Below are positions 12,061 to 22,775 of a stretch of DNA of 64,000 bases, one piece after another. Below the pieces are notes generated by a model. That model saw nothing but the letters and a program-made list of their open reading frames with translations, had not been told where the DNA came from and did not search any database. Numbering within the stretch: position 1 is the stretch's first letter; the number at the start of each line of letters is the position of its first letter. The position numbers and the translations under genes are program-made. The stretch is from Elmis aenea (lineage: Eukaryota; Arthropoda; Insecta; Coleoptera; Elmidae): NCBI GenBank assembly GCA_947652605.1, contig OX393577.1, positions 59,358,108 through 59,422,107 on the forward strand, written 5' to 3'.

Positions 12061-13430
12061 ATTTCTTGATTATGTTTTTCTATTTCTATCTATCATGGGC
12101 ACATCTTTCCACATGACTCCTTTTTTTTTCTAGTCTGTCTCACTTCCTTTTTCCACTTTGTTCTTAGTCTTTCTCTACTTCTTTTTTTCTCAAACTTCGT
12201 TCTCCATCCCAATTTTCCGTACCTGCTTTTTGGCATGCGTTGTAGGTGTCCCAACCATCTTAATTGGTTTGTCTTCATCTTTTCTTTTACTCATAGGATT
12301 TTTATATTTTATCTCCTACGCCTGTATTCTTTGTTTTTGCTTTCTTGTTAGTGCTCAAGTTTTTGAATTACAATAATTAAGAATTGGTACGCACAATGCA
12401 TTAAATACTTGCGTCTTAATTTCTTTTGACATCTTATTTTTACTTATCAAGCATTCACAATTGGGGTGGCAAAATTTCGTCGCTACAGCTATTCTGTTCC
12501 CAAATATTTAGGTTCTTTTAATTTACCCTGCAGTTATCGTTCAAAAATATTAAAAATTTGGTGCGTGCTCTATGTTTTCTTGGTCTAGCATAATTAAAAC
12601 CCTTAAACGATTCTTTCTTATAACCTTATAAGTCTTGGTCTTTTTTATATTGATGGTCATATTGCATCTTCTTAGTGCATCTGCCCATACATCCAGATTA
12701 TATTGCATATGCTTTTCGTTTTTAGCTAATAGCACCACATCATTTGCCGAGGTCAGTTCTGTTAAAGATCTTGGTTTCAGTTTATTCCATTCCTGAAAGG
12801 CGTTCTTTGTATTTTCTTTGCACTCCTTAATTTAGTGGTTTCCAATCTGTGGGGCGCGAGATTATTGCAAGGTGGCCCGCAGTTGTTACCAAAATATCAT
12901 TTTTGAATACAACTTACTTACTTACTTATCCATACTTCTTCTACCTTTCAGTGTAGATGGTTTACAGTTAAGTTTCTCCTTTTCTTGCACGTATTTCCAC
13001 TTTTGTCCTTTGCGACCTTAATGGCACTGTTCCACTTACTGTCTTTCTTTGTTAATAAATCAGACACTCGATTATCCCATGTTTTTGAATATAAACAAAC
13101 AAAAAAAAGTCAAATCGGCTTCGTAAAAGTTGAATTAGCAAAACAGTTATGTGTATTTTTTTAATTTTTTGATATTTAAGAACTATATGGTATATATTGT
13201 TTTGTAGCCCATTAAATAATTATTGTATCAGGACAGTATTTATGAAATTAGATTGTTATGAATAGTGAGGGCGGCGCAACAATTTTTTTTATGAAGAAGG
13301 GGGCTGAGGTACAGAAAGGTTGGAAACCACTATCTTAATTATTTTGTTTAATAATTTGATGAAAAGCGCTGGACTTAAAATGCCCCCTTGTCTTACTCCC
13401 ACTGTTGCTGAAAATTTCTGAAAACTACTG
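12060..13430 (-). pseudogene. Decayed RTE-type reverse transcriptase, split by a hAT MITE
   Basis: Reading the - strand from 13430 downwards, a GVRQGGILSPALF motif (reverse transcriptase palm) appears at about 13425-13341. It is interrupted by the 500-bp insertion at 12833-13332. The frame resumes with a region equivalent to the catalytic motif, where SANDVVLLA stands in place of FADDVVLLA. Then come QYNLDVWADAL and NIKKTKT, and finally the RTE-type tail RWLGHLQRM with GRP-like remnants at about 12278-12093. The catalytic aspartate pair is damaged and the frame shifts repeatedly. This is an old, dead copy that predates the hAT insertion. Confidence 0.7.
12833..13332. mobile_element. hAT-type MITE of 500 bp inside a dead RTE
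   Basis: The terminal inverted repeats are TAGTGGTTTCCAA and TTGGAAACCACTA. The flanking 8-bp sequences CCTTAATT (12825-12832) and TCTTAATT (13333-13340) match at 7 of 8 bases, as expected for a hAT target-site duplication. There is no coding capacity inside; an AT-rich interior holds a CTTACTTACTTA run. Confidence 0.8.
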
Positions 13431-13639
13431 ATGTGGATTTGTACCTGTTATACATAAGAGAGAGAGAGGGGTAGAGAGGACCGCTTTATGAGTTGAGGCT
13501 AATAAAAAAGACATGTCCTAAAAATAAGCTCAAATTTGTGCCAGGATACACCCAAAAGTATAATGTACACACATACAATAGATAAACTGTCTTACTTTAC
13601 AGGTTTTGTTTTTATTAATTAAATTAATTAAAAAGAAAT

Positions 13640-13676
13640 ATAGTCCTCTGTGCCCCGTGCGTGGGGAACAGAGGAC
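13640..13676. repeat. Hairpin GTCCTCTGTGCCCC / GGGGAACAGAGGAC
   Basis: A near-perfect hairpin has a 14-bp stem and a short loop. The same CCTCTGTGCCCC block occurs at 16533-16560 beyond the transposase remnant. The two may be ends of one DNA transposon into which the RTE inserted. Confidence 0.5.
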
Positions 13677-13739
13677 CATACATGGCCCCGTGTGGCCCTA
13701 ATGAGATTTCATAAGGGTATTCACATTAAAAGAAGGTTA

Positions 13740-14205
13740 ATTTAAAGGTTTTTGTTTGGAATCCTCTCCTTTCTTTTTTAATTCCTTGGTACAAATTTCT
13801 AACCTGGTTATTCCTGAAATTGGTTTCTATTTCTTGTATCACTTTTTCATTATATTTCCTTTTTTTATCTCTTAGCAGTGTTTTCGTTTTCCTCCTTTGC
13901 TCCTCATATTTATTTTTCTCCTCTTCCGTTTTTCCCGTTAGCATTTTTAATCTCAGTTTTTTCCTTTCCTCTAGTTCTTTCTTACAGTCCTCATCAAACC
14001 AATTTTTTCTTTCCTGTTTCGCTTTACTATTACAATTTTTGGCAGCCCGATTAATTCTCGTTTTCAGTTCATTCCATTGTTCCTCAATTTCCTCCTTATC
14101 CGCCATTTTCTCTAATTCTTTTTTAATGTTTTTCTCGTATTTTAATTGATCGTCTTTACTCCTTAGTCTGATTACTTCTCTCTCTCTTCCTCCTGTCCAA
14201 ACAAA
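13740..14205 (-). pseudogene. Inverted linker segment upstream of the RTE reverse transcriptase
   Basis: The - strand frame here encodes a charged, helical linker with ERKNWFDEDCKKELEERKKL and YNEKVIQEIETNFRNNQ. This lies between the endonuclease and the reverse transcriptase in RTE-type proteins. It ends at FQTKT, the same residues at which the + strand frame begins (QTKTVFLKEENG). The first 120 or so codons of the longer open frame that reaches 14601 are only the antisense of the reverse transcriptase. Confidence 0.65.
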
Positions 14206-15913
14206 AACGGTATTCCTTAAGGAAGAAAACGGAGATATTATTGCAGGAGAGGAAGAAATACTAAAAAAATGGAAGGAACATTTTGACCAATTACTAAATG
14301 ATGACAGCAGGAAGGCGAGGGAAAATGAGCAGATTAATAGAAATATGAATGAGAGTCCTAGAGAAGTGCCAGCCCCAACTAAAAAACAAATCGAAGAAAT
14401 AGTGGAACGGATAAAAAATAATAAGAGCCCAGGAACAGATAGAATAACTGTAGAATTGTTTAAGTATGGTAGCAAGGACTTGATCGAACAATTACAAAAA
14501 CTGATGGAGGAAATCTGGAGGAAAGAAGAAATGCCAAAAGAATGGGGACAAGCAATAATATGCCCAGTGTATAAAAAAGGGGATGCAAGTGTTTGCCACA
14601 ACTACAGAGGTATTTCCCTGTTAAACGTCGCATATAAAATTATAGCAACCTATATAAAAAATAAATTAGTAGAAGAAACAGAAAACGAAATAGGGGAGTA
14701 CCAATGCGGCTTTAGGAAGGGAAGAAGCACCACGGATCACATTTTCACCCTAAGAGAGATTCAAGCAGAAAGCTATCAACACGAGAAACAGACATTTGTT
14801 TTGTTTGTCGACTTCAGACAGGCATACGATAACGTTCAAAGAGAAGCATTGTACAAAGCATTAGAAGAAATGGGAGTAAGTGGTAAACTTACAAGAATGA
14901 TAAAAGTAACGTTAAGAGGAACAGAAAATCTGGTTAGAGTAGGCAGCAAAACATCAGAAGTTTTCGAGAGTAAGGAGGGGGTTAGACAAGGGGACCCAAT
15001 GTCGGCGAATCTGTTCAGCATTGTACTGGAAAAAGCAGTAAGGGAAGCGAAGATTAACAGAAGTGGGCTGGTATATAGAAGAAGGCACCAATGTTTAGCA
15101 TTTGCGGACGACCTTGTGCTAATTACTAGAAGTAAAGAGGAGCTGAGAAGTATATCGAAAACACTGGAGGAAAAGGCGGGAAAGGTGGGATTATTTATTA
15201 ATGAAGAGAAGACAAAGTATATGGAATGGAAGGACAGTGAATTTAAAAGAGGAAACTACTTGAATGTAACAACAGAAAGTGGAAAAGAATACAAGTTTGA
15301 AGAGGTGGAAAAGTTCACGTACCTAGGGGCCGTATTCTCAAGAAACCCAAATATAGGCAATGAGATACAGGCAAGAATAATGGCTGGAAACCGATGTTTG
15401 GGAGCACTAAACAGAGTTCTGAGAAATAAAAATATTTCTAGAAAAGCAAAGATCAAAATATACCACACTACTATAAGACCAATAGTGACGTACGCGTGCG
15501 AAACATGGACGCTAAACAAAACAGAACAAACAAGACTAGAAGTGTGGGAAAGGAAGGTGCTAAGAAAAATATTTGGCGGAAAGAGAATTGGAGATCGGTG
15601 GGTAAGAAGAACAAACGATGAATTAAAAGAACTATACAAAGAAACAAGTATCATTGGGGTTATAAAAGTACAAAGGCTAAGGTGGCTGGGACATACAGAA
15701 AGAATGGAGAGTACAAGAATGCCGAAAATGGTAATGATAAACACGATAGGGGGAAGGAAGAGAAGGGGACGACCCAAAGCAAGATGGAGGACGGAAGTGG
15801 AGAGAGATTTAGAAACGTTAAAAATTACTGGATGGAGAAGGAAGGCCAGCGATAGAGAAGGATGGAAGAAAGTTATCAAACAAGCCATGGGCCAACTTGG
15901 CTCGCAGAGCTAA
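14198..15913 (+). CDS. RTE-type reverse transcriptase, 5'-truncated but open to its stop
   Basis: One frame of about 570 codons is open from the inversion point to a TAG at 15911-15913; the first ATG is at 14345. The domains follow the RTE reverse transcriptase order: KSPGTDRITVELFKYG, VYKKGD with NYRGISLLN, EYQCGFRKGRSTTDHI, VDFRQAYD (first catalytic aspartate), GVRQGDPMSANLF, LAFADDLVLI (catalytic aspartate pair), and EKFTYLGAVFS. The tail holds RWLGHTERM and KRRGRPKARW. All visible catalytic residues are intact. The apurinic-type endonuclease that cuts the target is missing, and part of the upstream linker is inverted, so autonomous movement is unlikely. The frame has no stops, so the insertion is probably recent. 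This is an element protein, not a host gene. Confidence 0.85.
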   Translation, partial: QTKTVFLKEENGDIIAGEEEILKKWKEHFDQLLNDDSRKARENEQINRNMNESPREVPAPTKKQIEEIVERIKNNKSPGTDRITVELFKYGSKDLIEQLQKLMEEIWRKEEMPKEWGQAIICPVYKKGDASVCHNYRGISLLNVAYKIIATYIKNKLVEETENEIGEYQCGFRKGRSTTDHIFTLREIQAESYQHEKQTFVLFVDFRQAYDNVQREALYKALEEMGVSGKLTRMIKVTLRGTENLVRVGSKTSEVFESKEGVRQGDPMSANLFSIVLEKAVREAKINRSGLVYRRRHQCLAFADDLVLITRSKEELRSISKTLEEKAGKVGLFINEEKTKYMEWKDSEFKRGNYLNVTTESGKEYKFEEVEKFTYLGAVFSRNPNIGNEIQARIMAGNRCLGALNRVLRNKNISRKAKIKIYHTTIRPIVTYACETWTLNKTEQTRLEVWERKVLRKIFGGKRIGDRWVRRTNDELKELYKETSIIGVIKVQRLRWLGHTERMESTRMPKMVMINTIGGRKRRGRPKARWRTEVERDLETLKITGWRRKASDREGWKKVIKQAMGQLGSQS

Positions 15914-15952
15914 ATTATATATAATTTAAAGGTGGCTTATTTATTAAGAATA

Positions 15953-16273
15953 ACTACACGCAATTCATACAAACAATATTGTTATCATCCTCCTCGGCTC
16001 CAGCGCAAGCATCATGTGCCCAATTTTTACACACTGAATCCATCCTTCGTCTGACTTTGATTGGAAGCAGCATTCTGTGCAGTAAATGCAATGAGGATTC
16101 TTGTCGCTATCATCTTCAGAATCACAGCAAAAAAACAAGCAAGGCGGGCACAAAGGACCTCCGATTCTATGTTTCCGCAGTTATGACGGACCTGTGTGCC
16201 CCAAACACTCTGTTTACACAAAAATGCACGTGACATCTCTAGAGTAAAACATGATACCAATGTAAATGTATAC
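15953..16273 (-). pseudogene. C-terminal zinc-finger end of a DNA transposase
   Basis: The - strand encodes DSEDDSDKNPHCIYC, FQSKSDEGWIQC and, in a second frame, CKNWAHDACAG ending in VCMNCV and a stop at about 15953. The C-x2-C / W-x-QC / C-x2-W-x-H-x2-C pattern is the PHD-like end seen on many insect pogo- and piggyBac-like transposases. A frameshift at about 16033 (an extra TG) breaks it. No catalytic domain is visible, and the superfamily is a guess. Confidence 0.6.
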
Positions 16274-17235
16274 AAAACTGCTGTAATACGTTCTAGTTCA
16301 TGTGCAAAATTCTATTTCAAGATCAGGATACTTTGCAACTACTTGTTACAAATATATTTATTTTAGTTTTTTACAAACACCTTAAAAAACAAATAATTTT
16401 CACTCTCTTTTAGGTTTACGTGTTTGCATATTATGTCCCGCTGTCACTCACCTATCAATCGCGTCTGTACGGTGCTGTCATTTAAATTACAAACAAATCA
16501 CGTTAGTTTTTCTATAGTTTAAAGGGCTGAACCTCTGTGCCCCGCCGGTCCCCTGTGCCCTTATCACCCTACATAATTATTATTTCATCAACCTTACCGT
16601 TCTAATTTTGTTTAGTATTTATTTTAAATAATTATTTGTGAATAAAATACGTTTTTAAAATTAGCACCTACAATAGCTTCCGTTTAGAGTGCCGTGAACA
16701 ATATACAACAAGAAGTTAAAAAAGTTGTTGCCAATTTGTACATATTGTGAAAGAAATGGAAATATCTCATATTTTATGCATACCGTTGTTAACTTTATTT
16801 GCATTTTATTTCATTTTTATCTGTGTTACGAAATTTCTTTTTTGAAGCATTGATTTTCACAAGTTTATGTTTAATAAGTGATGATTTTTGACCATATGTT
16901 ATGAAATCTTATAAAAATACAATTATAAAGATAGTAAGACTTGAAAATAAATATGAACAAATGCATGCTTCGCTCATGTACGTTATTCTGTTCTTATATG
17001 TATGTATTAACAAAATTTATTTTAACGTTTTACAGTATATTTATGTTATACACATCATCATAATTTTATATTTCATCACAACAAATCAAATATGTTTTGA
17101 AACAAGCAAAACTTTTTTTTGCATCTGGATAGGCAATAAACTTTTCAATCTCTCCTTTTAAAATCGAATTTATACTTAGAGTATTTTGTTTTTAAATCTA
17201 CGAACCCACTTACGCCAAAACTCCAATCTGTCAAT
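16274..17235. other. AT-rich stretch with one transposon-end-like motif
   Basis: Apart from the CCTCTGTGCCCCGCC block at 16533-16560, which matches the hairpin at 13640, I see no repeat or gene. The 86-codon frame at 16901-17161 has no family resemblance. Confidence 0.4.
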
Positions 17236-17238
17236 ACA

Positions 17239-17898
17239 AGGTGCGTTCGGGACGTACGCTCTTTTTGCTTTATTTGCTCTTTTTTGCTCCACAGCGTTCG
17301 GGACGCGACTTTGGAGTAAAAAAGATCGCTCCGAAGGGCGTTCGGGACTGCATAAGTGGAGTAAATAAATCTACTCTAATTTGCACCACTTCTGAAGCTG
17401 GGGCAAGCTGAGCTCGCGAAAGAAGACATGGGCATTACGGATTGTCTACGTTTGAATTCTTTGAATTGCCAGGTACAGCATAAGAATAAGATACAGTTAA
17501 CATCCAGGCTTCGTGTTATTGTGTTGCATTAGTTAACAACAATTTCTTGTGGACAGTAATTAACTTTCCATGTAATTCCTTATTATTAAAACAAAATTTT
17601 GGGAAGTTAAATGGTTTCATATCATGACATTTTACATCAATTCTATAACCAAATAATCTAACAAATTCGAAGCAATACAATTTGTTGCTTGTTTTACTTA
17701 CAATGATGTCTGATTAGACCGGTCTTCAACAAAATAGTGAGGTTACCTTTATATTTGAAATATCCGCTGATTTTCTGCACTTACACGTCCCGAACGCACA
17801 AGATTTACTCTTGGAGGCTCTGAGACCACGTGATTACAATCTTACTCCAATCCTGTCCAATCCACTCCAATCTGGGAGCGTGCGTCCCGAACGCACCT
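17239..17898. mobile_element. MITE with AGGTGCGTTCGGGACG terminal repeats
   Basis: The left end AGGTGCGTTCGGGACGTACG is matched by a right end containing CGTCCCGAACGCACCT. ACA flanks both ends (17236-17238, 17899-17901), which fits a 3-bp target-site duplication. GTTCGGGAC repeats lie inside. Another copy of the left end is in transporter intron 4 (47732-47890). PIF/Harbinger-like is a tentative label. Confidence 0.65.
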
Positions 17899-17901
17899 AC
17901 A

Positions 17902-18340
17902 ATTCTTAACCAATTTCGCTTTTAGATTAAAATATCAAGCGATATGCGGAAATACGCCTTATTAGACCCAAAATCTTGTTCGAACTTCAAATTTAATCAG
18001 ATTGTACGAAGTTTTGAGTTCGATCAAATTCATTTAAACTTGTAATCACAATTAATTTGGTCTATATCGTAAAATGCACTTTAAATATTGACAAAGTTTT
18101 TGCTTATCATTTTGTACATCTCAATTTACAAATAATTAGACGAATGTTATCGCTATGCGATGATTGGTTAATATAGAAAGGGATTTATAACTCAAACCAA
18201 TTGTTTGCAAGAGAATGGAAGTGAAAAATTTCTTTAACAATAGAGTTTAAAACTGCATGGAATTTATTGCCTAAGATAAATAAATGGTTTCATAATTATA
18301 TTGAATGGTTGGTACCCTATCATAAATTTTATTACTTGGT
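17902..18340. other. AT-rich stretch, no recognised feature
   Basis: Nothing coding or repetitive was recognised. Confidence 0.35.
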
Positions 18341-18494
18341 ATTTCTGTCGTTACAAGGGGGAGGGTTTTTAGAGTAGCCGGGTCGACTAGCCCGCTTTAC
18401 CTTCTAACCTTGATAAGAATTTTCATTGAGACTAGCGCTAGTGTCAGCACTGATTATTATATCTTGTTCCTTCATTACCCCGACATTTAAATTT

Positions 18495-18833
18495 TTACCC
18501 CATTTGGGTATTTGGGTAGACTAAAAGAGCCGCAATGAGTAAATAGGTATATATCAAACTTAAATTACTTATATCCGTTCTATTGTTTAAAGCATTAGGT
18601 TCATTGCTTATGTGGTACATTTCAAGAAACAGTCTTTTTTTAAAATTTGTTTCTCTGTCTAGGATTTTTACGTTGTCATTATCTATTGTGTGGTTATTGT
18701 TTTGTAAATGAGTAGCCAGAGCACAGGAATTCAGATTAATTTTACGTTTACTTTCACTTAAGTGTTGTGAAATTCTGTTCTGAAATTTGTTAAACTGTGT
18801 TGTCCAAAAATTTTTAAAGTGTTCTACAATCAT
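18495..18833 (-). pseudogene. C-terminal endonuclease part of a Penelope-like element
   Basis: The frame encodes FQNRISQHLSESKRKINLNS, then CALATHLQNNNHTID, NVKILDRETNFKKRLFLEMY and a final NNRTDISNLSLIY. This matches the end of the GIY-YIG endonuclease domain of Penelope-like retroelements, which have an H-x(n)-NH block and then an R-x2-E-x2-I block. In the intact element the endonuclease nicks DNA to prime reverse transcription. The GIY-YIG core and the whole reverse transcriptase are missing. The ATG at 18833 is incidental. Confidence 0.75.
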
Positions 18834-19184
18834 CTACTTCAATTAATCATGTATTTGGATATTGCTGATAAATACCTAGTTACATCCACCTCTATATTGC
18901 TGATACATATATACGATTATATTCTATATTTTGTTTAACTTTAACTTTAATTATCAACTTCACTGAAACTGGTTTTATGAATAACCAAGTTATGAATTTA
19001 TACGAATTTTACCTATTGTGACCTATTATTTATTTAAATTTTAAAAATGATGTTAATCTACGATTGCTTTCTATCATCCTCGCTGTTTGGTGAGTACTTT
19101 GATGAATATTTAGTACCAATTGTATTTTTTCTTTGCTTAAAACTTGTGTAATTCTAAGCTAACATCGATACAAATTTCAGGCTA

Positions 19185-19214
19185 CTGAAGAAGAGTAAAA
19201 TAAACAACTCGAAA
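19185..19214 (+). ncRNA. Hammerhead-like motif beside the Penelope-like fragment (putative)
   Basis: CTGAAGAA, a four-pair stem GAGT/ACTC with a 10-nt loop, and GAAA fit the core CUGANGA - stem II - GAAA, with one extra base before stem II. Penelope-like elements are known to carry hammerhead ribozymes in their long repeats. This motif is on the strand opposite to the endonuclease fragment, so the link is uncertain. Confidence 0.3.
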
Positions 19215-19230
19215 TATTTAGCTAATTAAA

Positions 19231-20225
19231 AGAGTATTCTTTAGAGACCCCTTGACCATTATCCCGTCAGCCTTGTGTTACATTATCTCCGTTTGGTCGT
19301 AAATATTTTTATTAAATTAAATTTAAACTAAACGCTGTGACAAACATTATCCTCTTTCTGCTCTTTTCAAAGCTCTCTCTGTAAAAACATGGGATACATA
19401 TCCATATTTATTGAATTTACTGTAAACGTCAACCAAATAGATATGTAAATGTGTAAACATTCAAAACAAAATTTTAGATAAAAGGCAGAGGTAGTTCAAA
19501 CAAATTATAAAAACAAACATTGATGTTAATGTGAGTCAACGTTTACTTTACATGTTTTTGTGGAATTTAAATCGCCAAAGCGTTTTAGGAGTCAAATACG
19601 ACCAAACGTAGCTTTTAACTTTTATTTTTTTTTAGCCTTAACTTTGCATTTTAACAAAACTGCTATTTTTCTTGCTTTCATTCTAGTTTTTTTTTTTGTT
19701 GATAATAAAACTGTAAATAGTTTAATGTTTATCTGTTTATACGTTGTTTTAATTTACTAAGAATCTATTCCAAACAATTTCCTTTGTGTAATGTATTTTA
19801 ATGTTAAATAATATTATATTTCATACATATCTACAAATATTACCTCGAAAATGCGCTCTTTGGCAAACAGTCAAACCAACAAATTTGATATCGATGTAAC
19901 TTTGTAATTATACAAACAGTTTTCAGCAGCTTAGTTTTATCTCACTACTTGCATTCTGTGAACTAAAATACTTTAATTAATAGAAGTCAAATATAAGTAC
20001 TAAGAAGATAAAACTAATTTACACAAAATTACTTGTTTCTGACAATGTAATTTTTGTATGGTATTTAAAAATTATCTCAATAAATACAAAATAACAAAAA
20101 CCTGATTCTGGTGTCTTTAACTAGATACCCAAATCAGATTTTTGTAAACTATTTGAATTTCCGAGATACCCAAGTTCGAATTTGGACAGTGCCGAAGCAA
20201 TCGGGAGTGCAGCGGGTGCGGTGGA
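19231..20225. other. AT-rich stretch, no recognised feature
   Basis: I see no recognisable gene or repeat boundary. Confidence 0.35.
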
Positions 20226-20226
20226 C

Positions 20227-21619
20227 AGGGACTAGTTACCGGGATTTTAAATGTGGAATCCCGGGATTTTCGGGATTTAAAAAATTTTACTACAAGTACA
20301 TTATTTTGTAAAAAAAATTGCTCATAGTTGGTATCTACTTTTTCTTTTATTTTTGTTACTTATAAAACAGTCTATTTTTTAAATTTTTAGTGAATTAAAG
20401 TGGTGCTTTGTTTGAGTTTTCAACAGTTTCAGCAAATTTATGTTTATGTAAATATGGATTCTAATGTATAATAAGTTTATTCAAATATATTTCATTTATT
20501 CAAATGTTATATCTAGTAATTCAATTATTTCTATAATAATAAAACATAATACGGTAGGTATATACAGGGTGCAAACTTTAACTGGAATAAATTCTGTAAC
20601 TTGGGAATACAGTATATCGGTAAAACCTGCGAAAACACGTCGATTTTAGTTTTTCGCCGGATACATTTCAGCAGTATTGCTTTTGGGATATCTTCATCCA
20701 GAGGGGTGCAACAACCCGTAATATTTTTTTTTTAATGTAAGGATATGTCGAGTGGCATATCGTTGGAAAGCTCATTTAGAGAGAAATACAATGCATATCT
20801 TATTTTCTAAAAATTCCAAGAGGTTAGGTGTTAACAAAATAAAAATATAAATTTTAAATTTTATAGAGAGGCAAGATTTTCAACTGCTAAAAGGTCGCAA
20901 CAAAAAGTTACGATAAAAAGTTGTTTAACTGTGATAAGAAATGCACAAATGAACGCTTACAGATTGAAATTGTGCACATTGTAAACAACCTTTACATTAA
21001 ATAGCGTTAAACTTTAAACCTGTCTTTATTTTGTTAACACCTAACCTCTTGGAATTTTTCGAAAATAAGATATGCATTGTATTCCTCTCTAAATGAGCTT
21101 TCCAACGATATGCCACTCGACATATCTTTACATTTAAAAAAAAAAAATATTAGGGGTTGTTGCACCCCTCTGGATGAAGATATCCCAAAAGCAATACTGC
21201 TGAAATGTATCCGGCGAAAAACTAAAATCGACGTGTTTTCGCAGGTTTTACCGATATACTGAATTCCCAAGTTACAGAATTTATTCCAGTTAAAGTTGGC
21301 ACCCTGTATATATTTTTTTAAATTATTGTTAACATCTTTACACCTATGATATAATTAAAACAAATTAACAGAAGTTATAGAGGAAACAAGTTAAATAAAA
21401 AGTTAATAAAAATAAATGGTAATTAGGTACTAAATTATTCAATAATTATTATGTAAATCCTCTGTAATTCTAAAAAAAAACATATACACTGCATTAGCTT
21501 CTGTTTTTAAGCGAATATTTCACATTATATATAATCCCGGGATCCCGGGATCCCGGGATTAAAACATCTTCAATCCCGAAATCCCGGGATCATAAAATTT
21601 GGTCGGGATTGCAATCCCT
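20227..21619. mobile_element. hAT-like element with CCCGGGAT-rich ends, split by a foldback
   Basis: The left end has CAGGGACTAG followed by CCGGGATTTT and AATCCCGGGATTTTCGGGAT. The right end has GATCCCGGGATCCCGGGAT, AATCCCGAAATCCCGGG and GGGATTGCAATCCC. The ends are inverted relative to each other. The foldback at 20573-21308 sits inside. Exact ends and target duplication were not resolved. Confidence 0.5.
20573..21308. mobile_element. Foldback element, 736 bp (ACAGGGTGC ends)
   Basis: The left arm starts TACAGGGTGCAAACTTTAAC and the right arm ends with its inverse (AGTTGGCACCCTGTA). The arms are about 275 bp each and pair almost base for base; for example GGATATCTTCATCCAGAGG against CCTCTGGATGAAGATATCC. 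The unpaired centre is about 180 bp. No coding region. Confidence 0.8.
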
Positions 21620-22114
21620 AACAGGGACCCACGAGCCAAGGGGGGCCATAGGATGCAAACAACAACTTGTTTTTTAATTATTGGCAAAAGTAAAGTCGAG
21701 TGTACGTTTTTTTTTTTATTCATCAATGTGAACCGGAACAGATTGCTTTCAAAATAAAGTATTCGAGCGAGAAGGACCTTTTTTTTAGCCCGTAGGGCCC
21801 ATTAAGTCTGTTTGCACACGGGTCTATTTTATTTTTGCTACCCCACTGAATTTATACAACCCTTTCGCAGCAAAAAAAAGCCATTTCACAAAATAAATAT
21901 TTAAAATAAATTAAATTTGCTCGTATACAAATAAACAAATCTAGATGAAATAGTCAATTTATTACAGCTACGTAATTAAAAAGTGTTGTTTACTTTCAAT
22001 TTAATTTAGAATAATTTATATTCTACAACGCGTAGCCGGATAATCCTGTTATGTGCGTGAATTGTTTAAATGAATTATACTTTACTTTTTAATATTTAAT
22101 CAGAAAGTACAAAC

Positions 22115-22465
22115 CAAAGTTGGGCAAAATTTGATTTTTTTTGAAGAAACTTGACTATTTTTCTTCTATACAGAGTCATTCAAAAAGGATCAACAAATGA
22201 ATAAGTTTTTTGCAAAAAAATTCATCATTATCATTTCTGATAAAAGTTGGTGAATGACCTAAAACTAATTTAAAATGGAAAAAAAAATTATACTACTTAT
22301 ACCAGATTTTAGCGATTTCAGAAATATTCACAATAGTAAAGTGGCCTTATTTTAAGCTTTACAAAAAAGAAACAACTTCAATGAGAAAGATTGTTCAGAA
22401 ATACGACCAAAGGTGAAATACGACGTTAAAATTTCAACTTTTATTTTTAAAGTAATTTTAACATC
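22115..22465 (+). repeat. Dispersed AT-rich repeat, copy B
   Basis: Same-orientation counterpart of 345-770. See that entry for the shared blocks. Confidence 0.5.
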
Positions 22466-22640
22466 TAAAAAGTCTGCAACGAATAGAAAAAAAAATTATT
22501 ATTGGTTTCTCAAATAATGTTACTTTTGAAAAAAAAATTGTGTGTGGTCTAAGCCTCTAAGCTAATTTTAAGTTAAAAAAAGTTCAATAAAACTTCAATG
22601 AAACTTCATATTACTCTAGATTTTAACGATTTTAGAAATA

Positions 22641-22775
22641 TTTGGAAGAGTAAAGTGCCCTTATTTTAGGATGTTTTAAAAAGTTAAAAAAATGTTAAGA
22701 ATTTAAACATTTTACTCAATATAAAGCATCGTTTTCCCTTGAATTTTTTTTTAATACTCCCAAAATAAGGGCACT
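22641..22775. repeat. Short inverted repeat (AAGTGCCCTTATTTTAGGA / CCAAAATAAGGGCACTTTA)
   Basis: Two arms of about 20 bp flank an AT-rich centre. It may be a small foldback. Confidence 0.45.

Larger units (their letters stand above)
13737..15955. mobile_element. RTE-clade retrotransposon copy with inverted 5' segment
   Basis: The 3' part (about 14198-15955) is on the + strand and the 5' part (about 14205-13740) is on the - strand. In an intact element the protein would read through the two parts without a gap. The inversion point carries the same short sequence, CCAAACAAAAAC, at both breakpoints (about 13746-13758 in reverse, and about 14196-14208). This is the signature of twin priming during target-primed reverse transcription. 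Confidence 0.75.

Noticed and set aside
13820..14149. 109-codon plus-strand frame
   Set aside because: It is the antisense of the inverted charged linker, hence the runs of Ser, Phe and Leu.
15256..15888. 210-codon minus-strand open frame
   Set aside because: It is the antisense of the RTE reverse transcriptase at 14198-15913; the translated text is leucine- and serine-rich with no domain.
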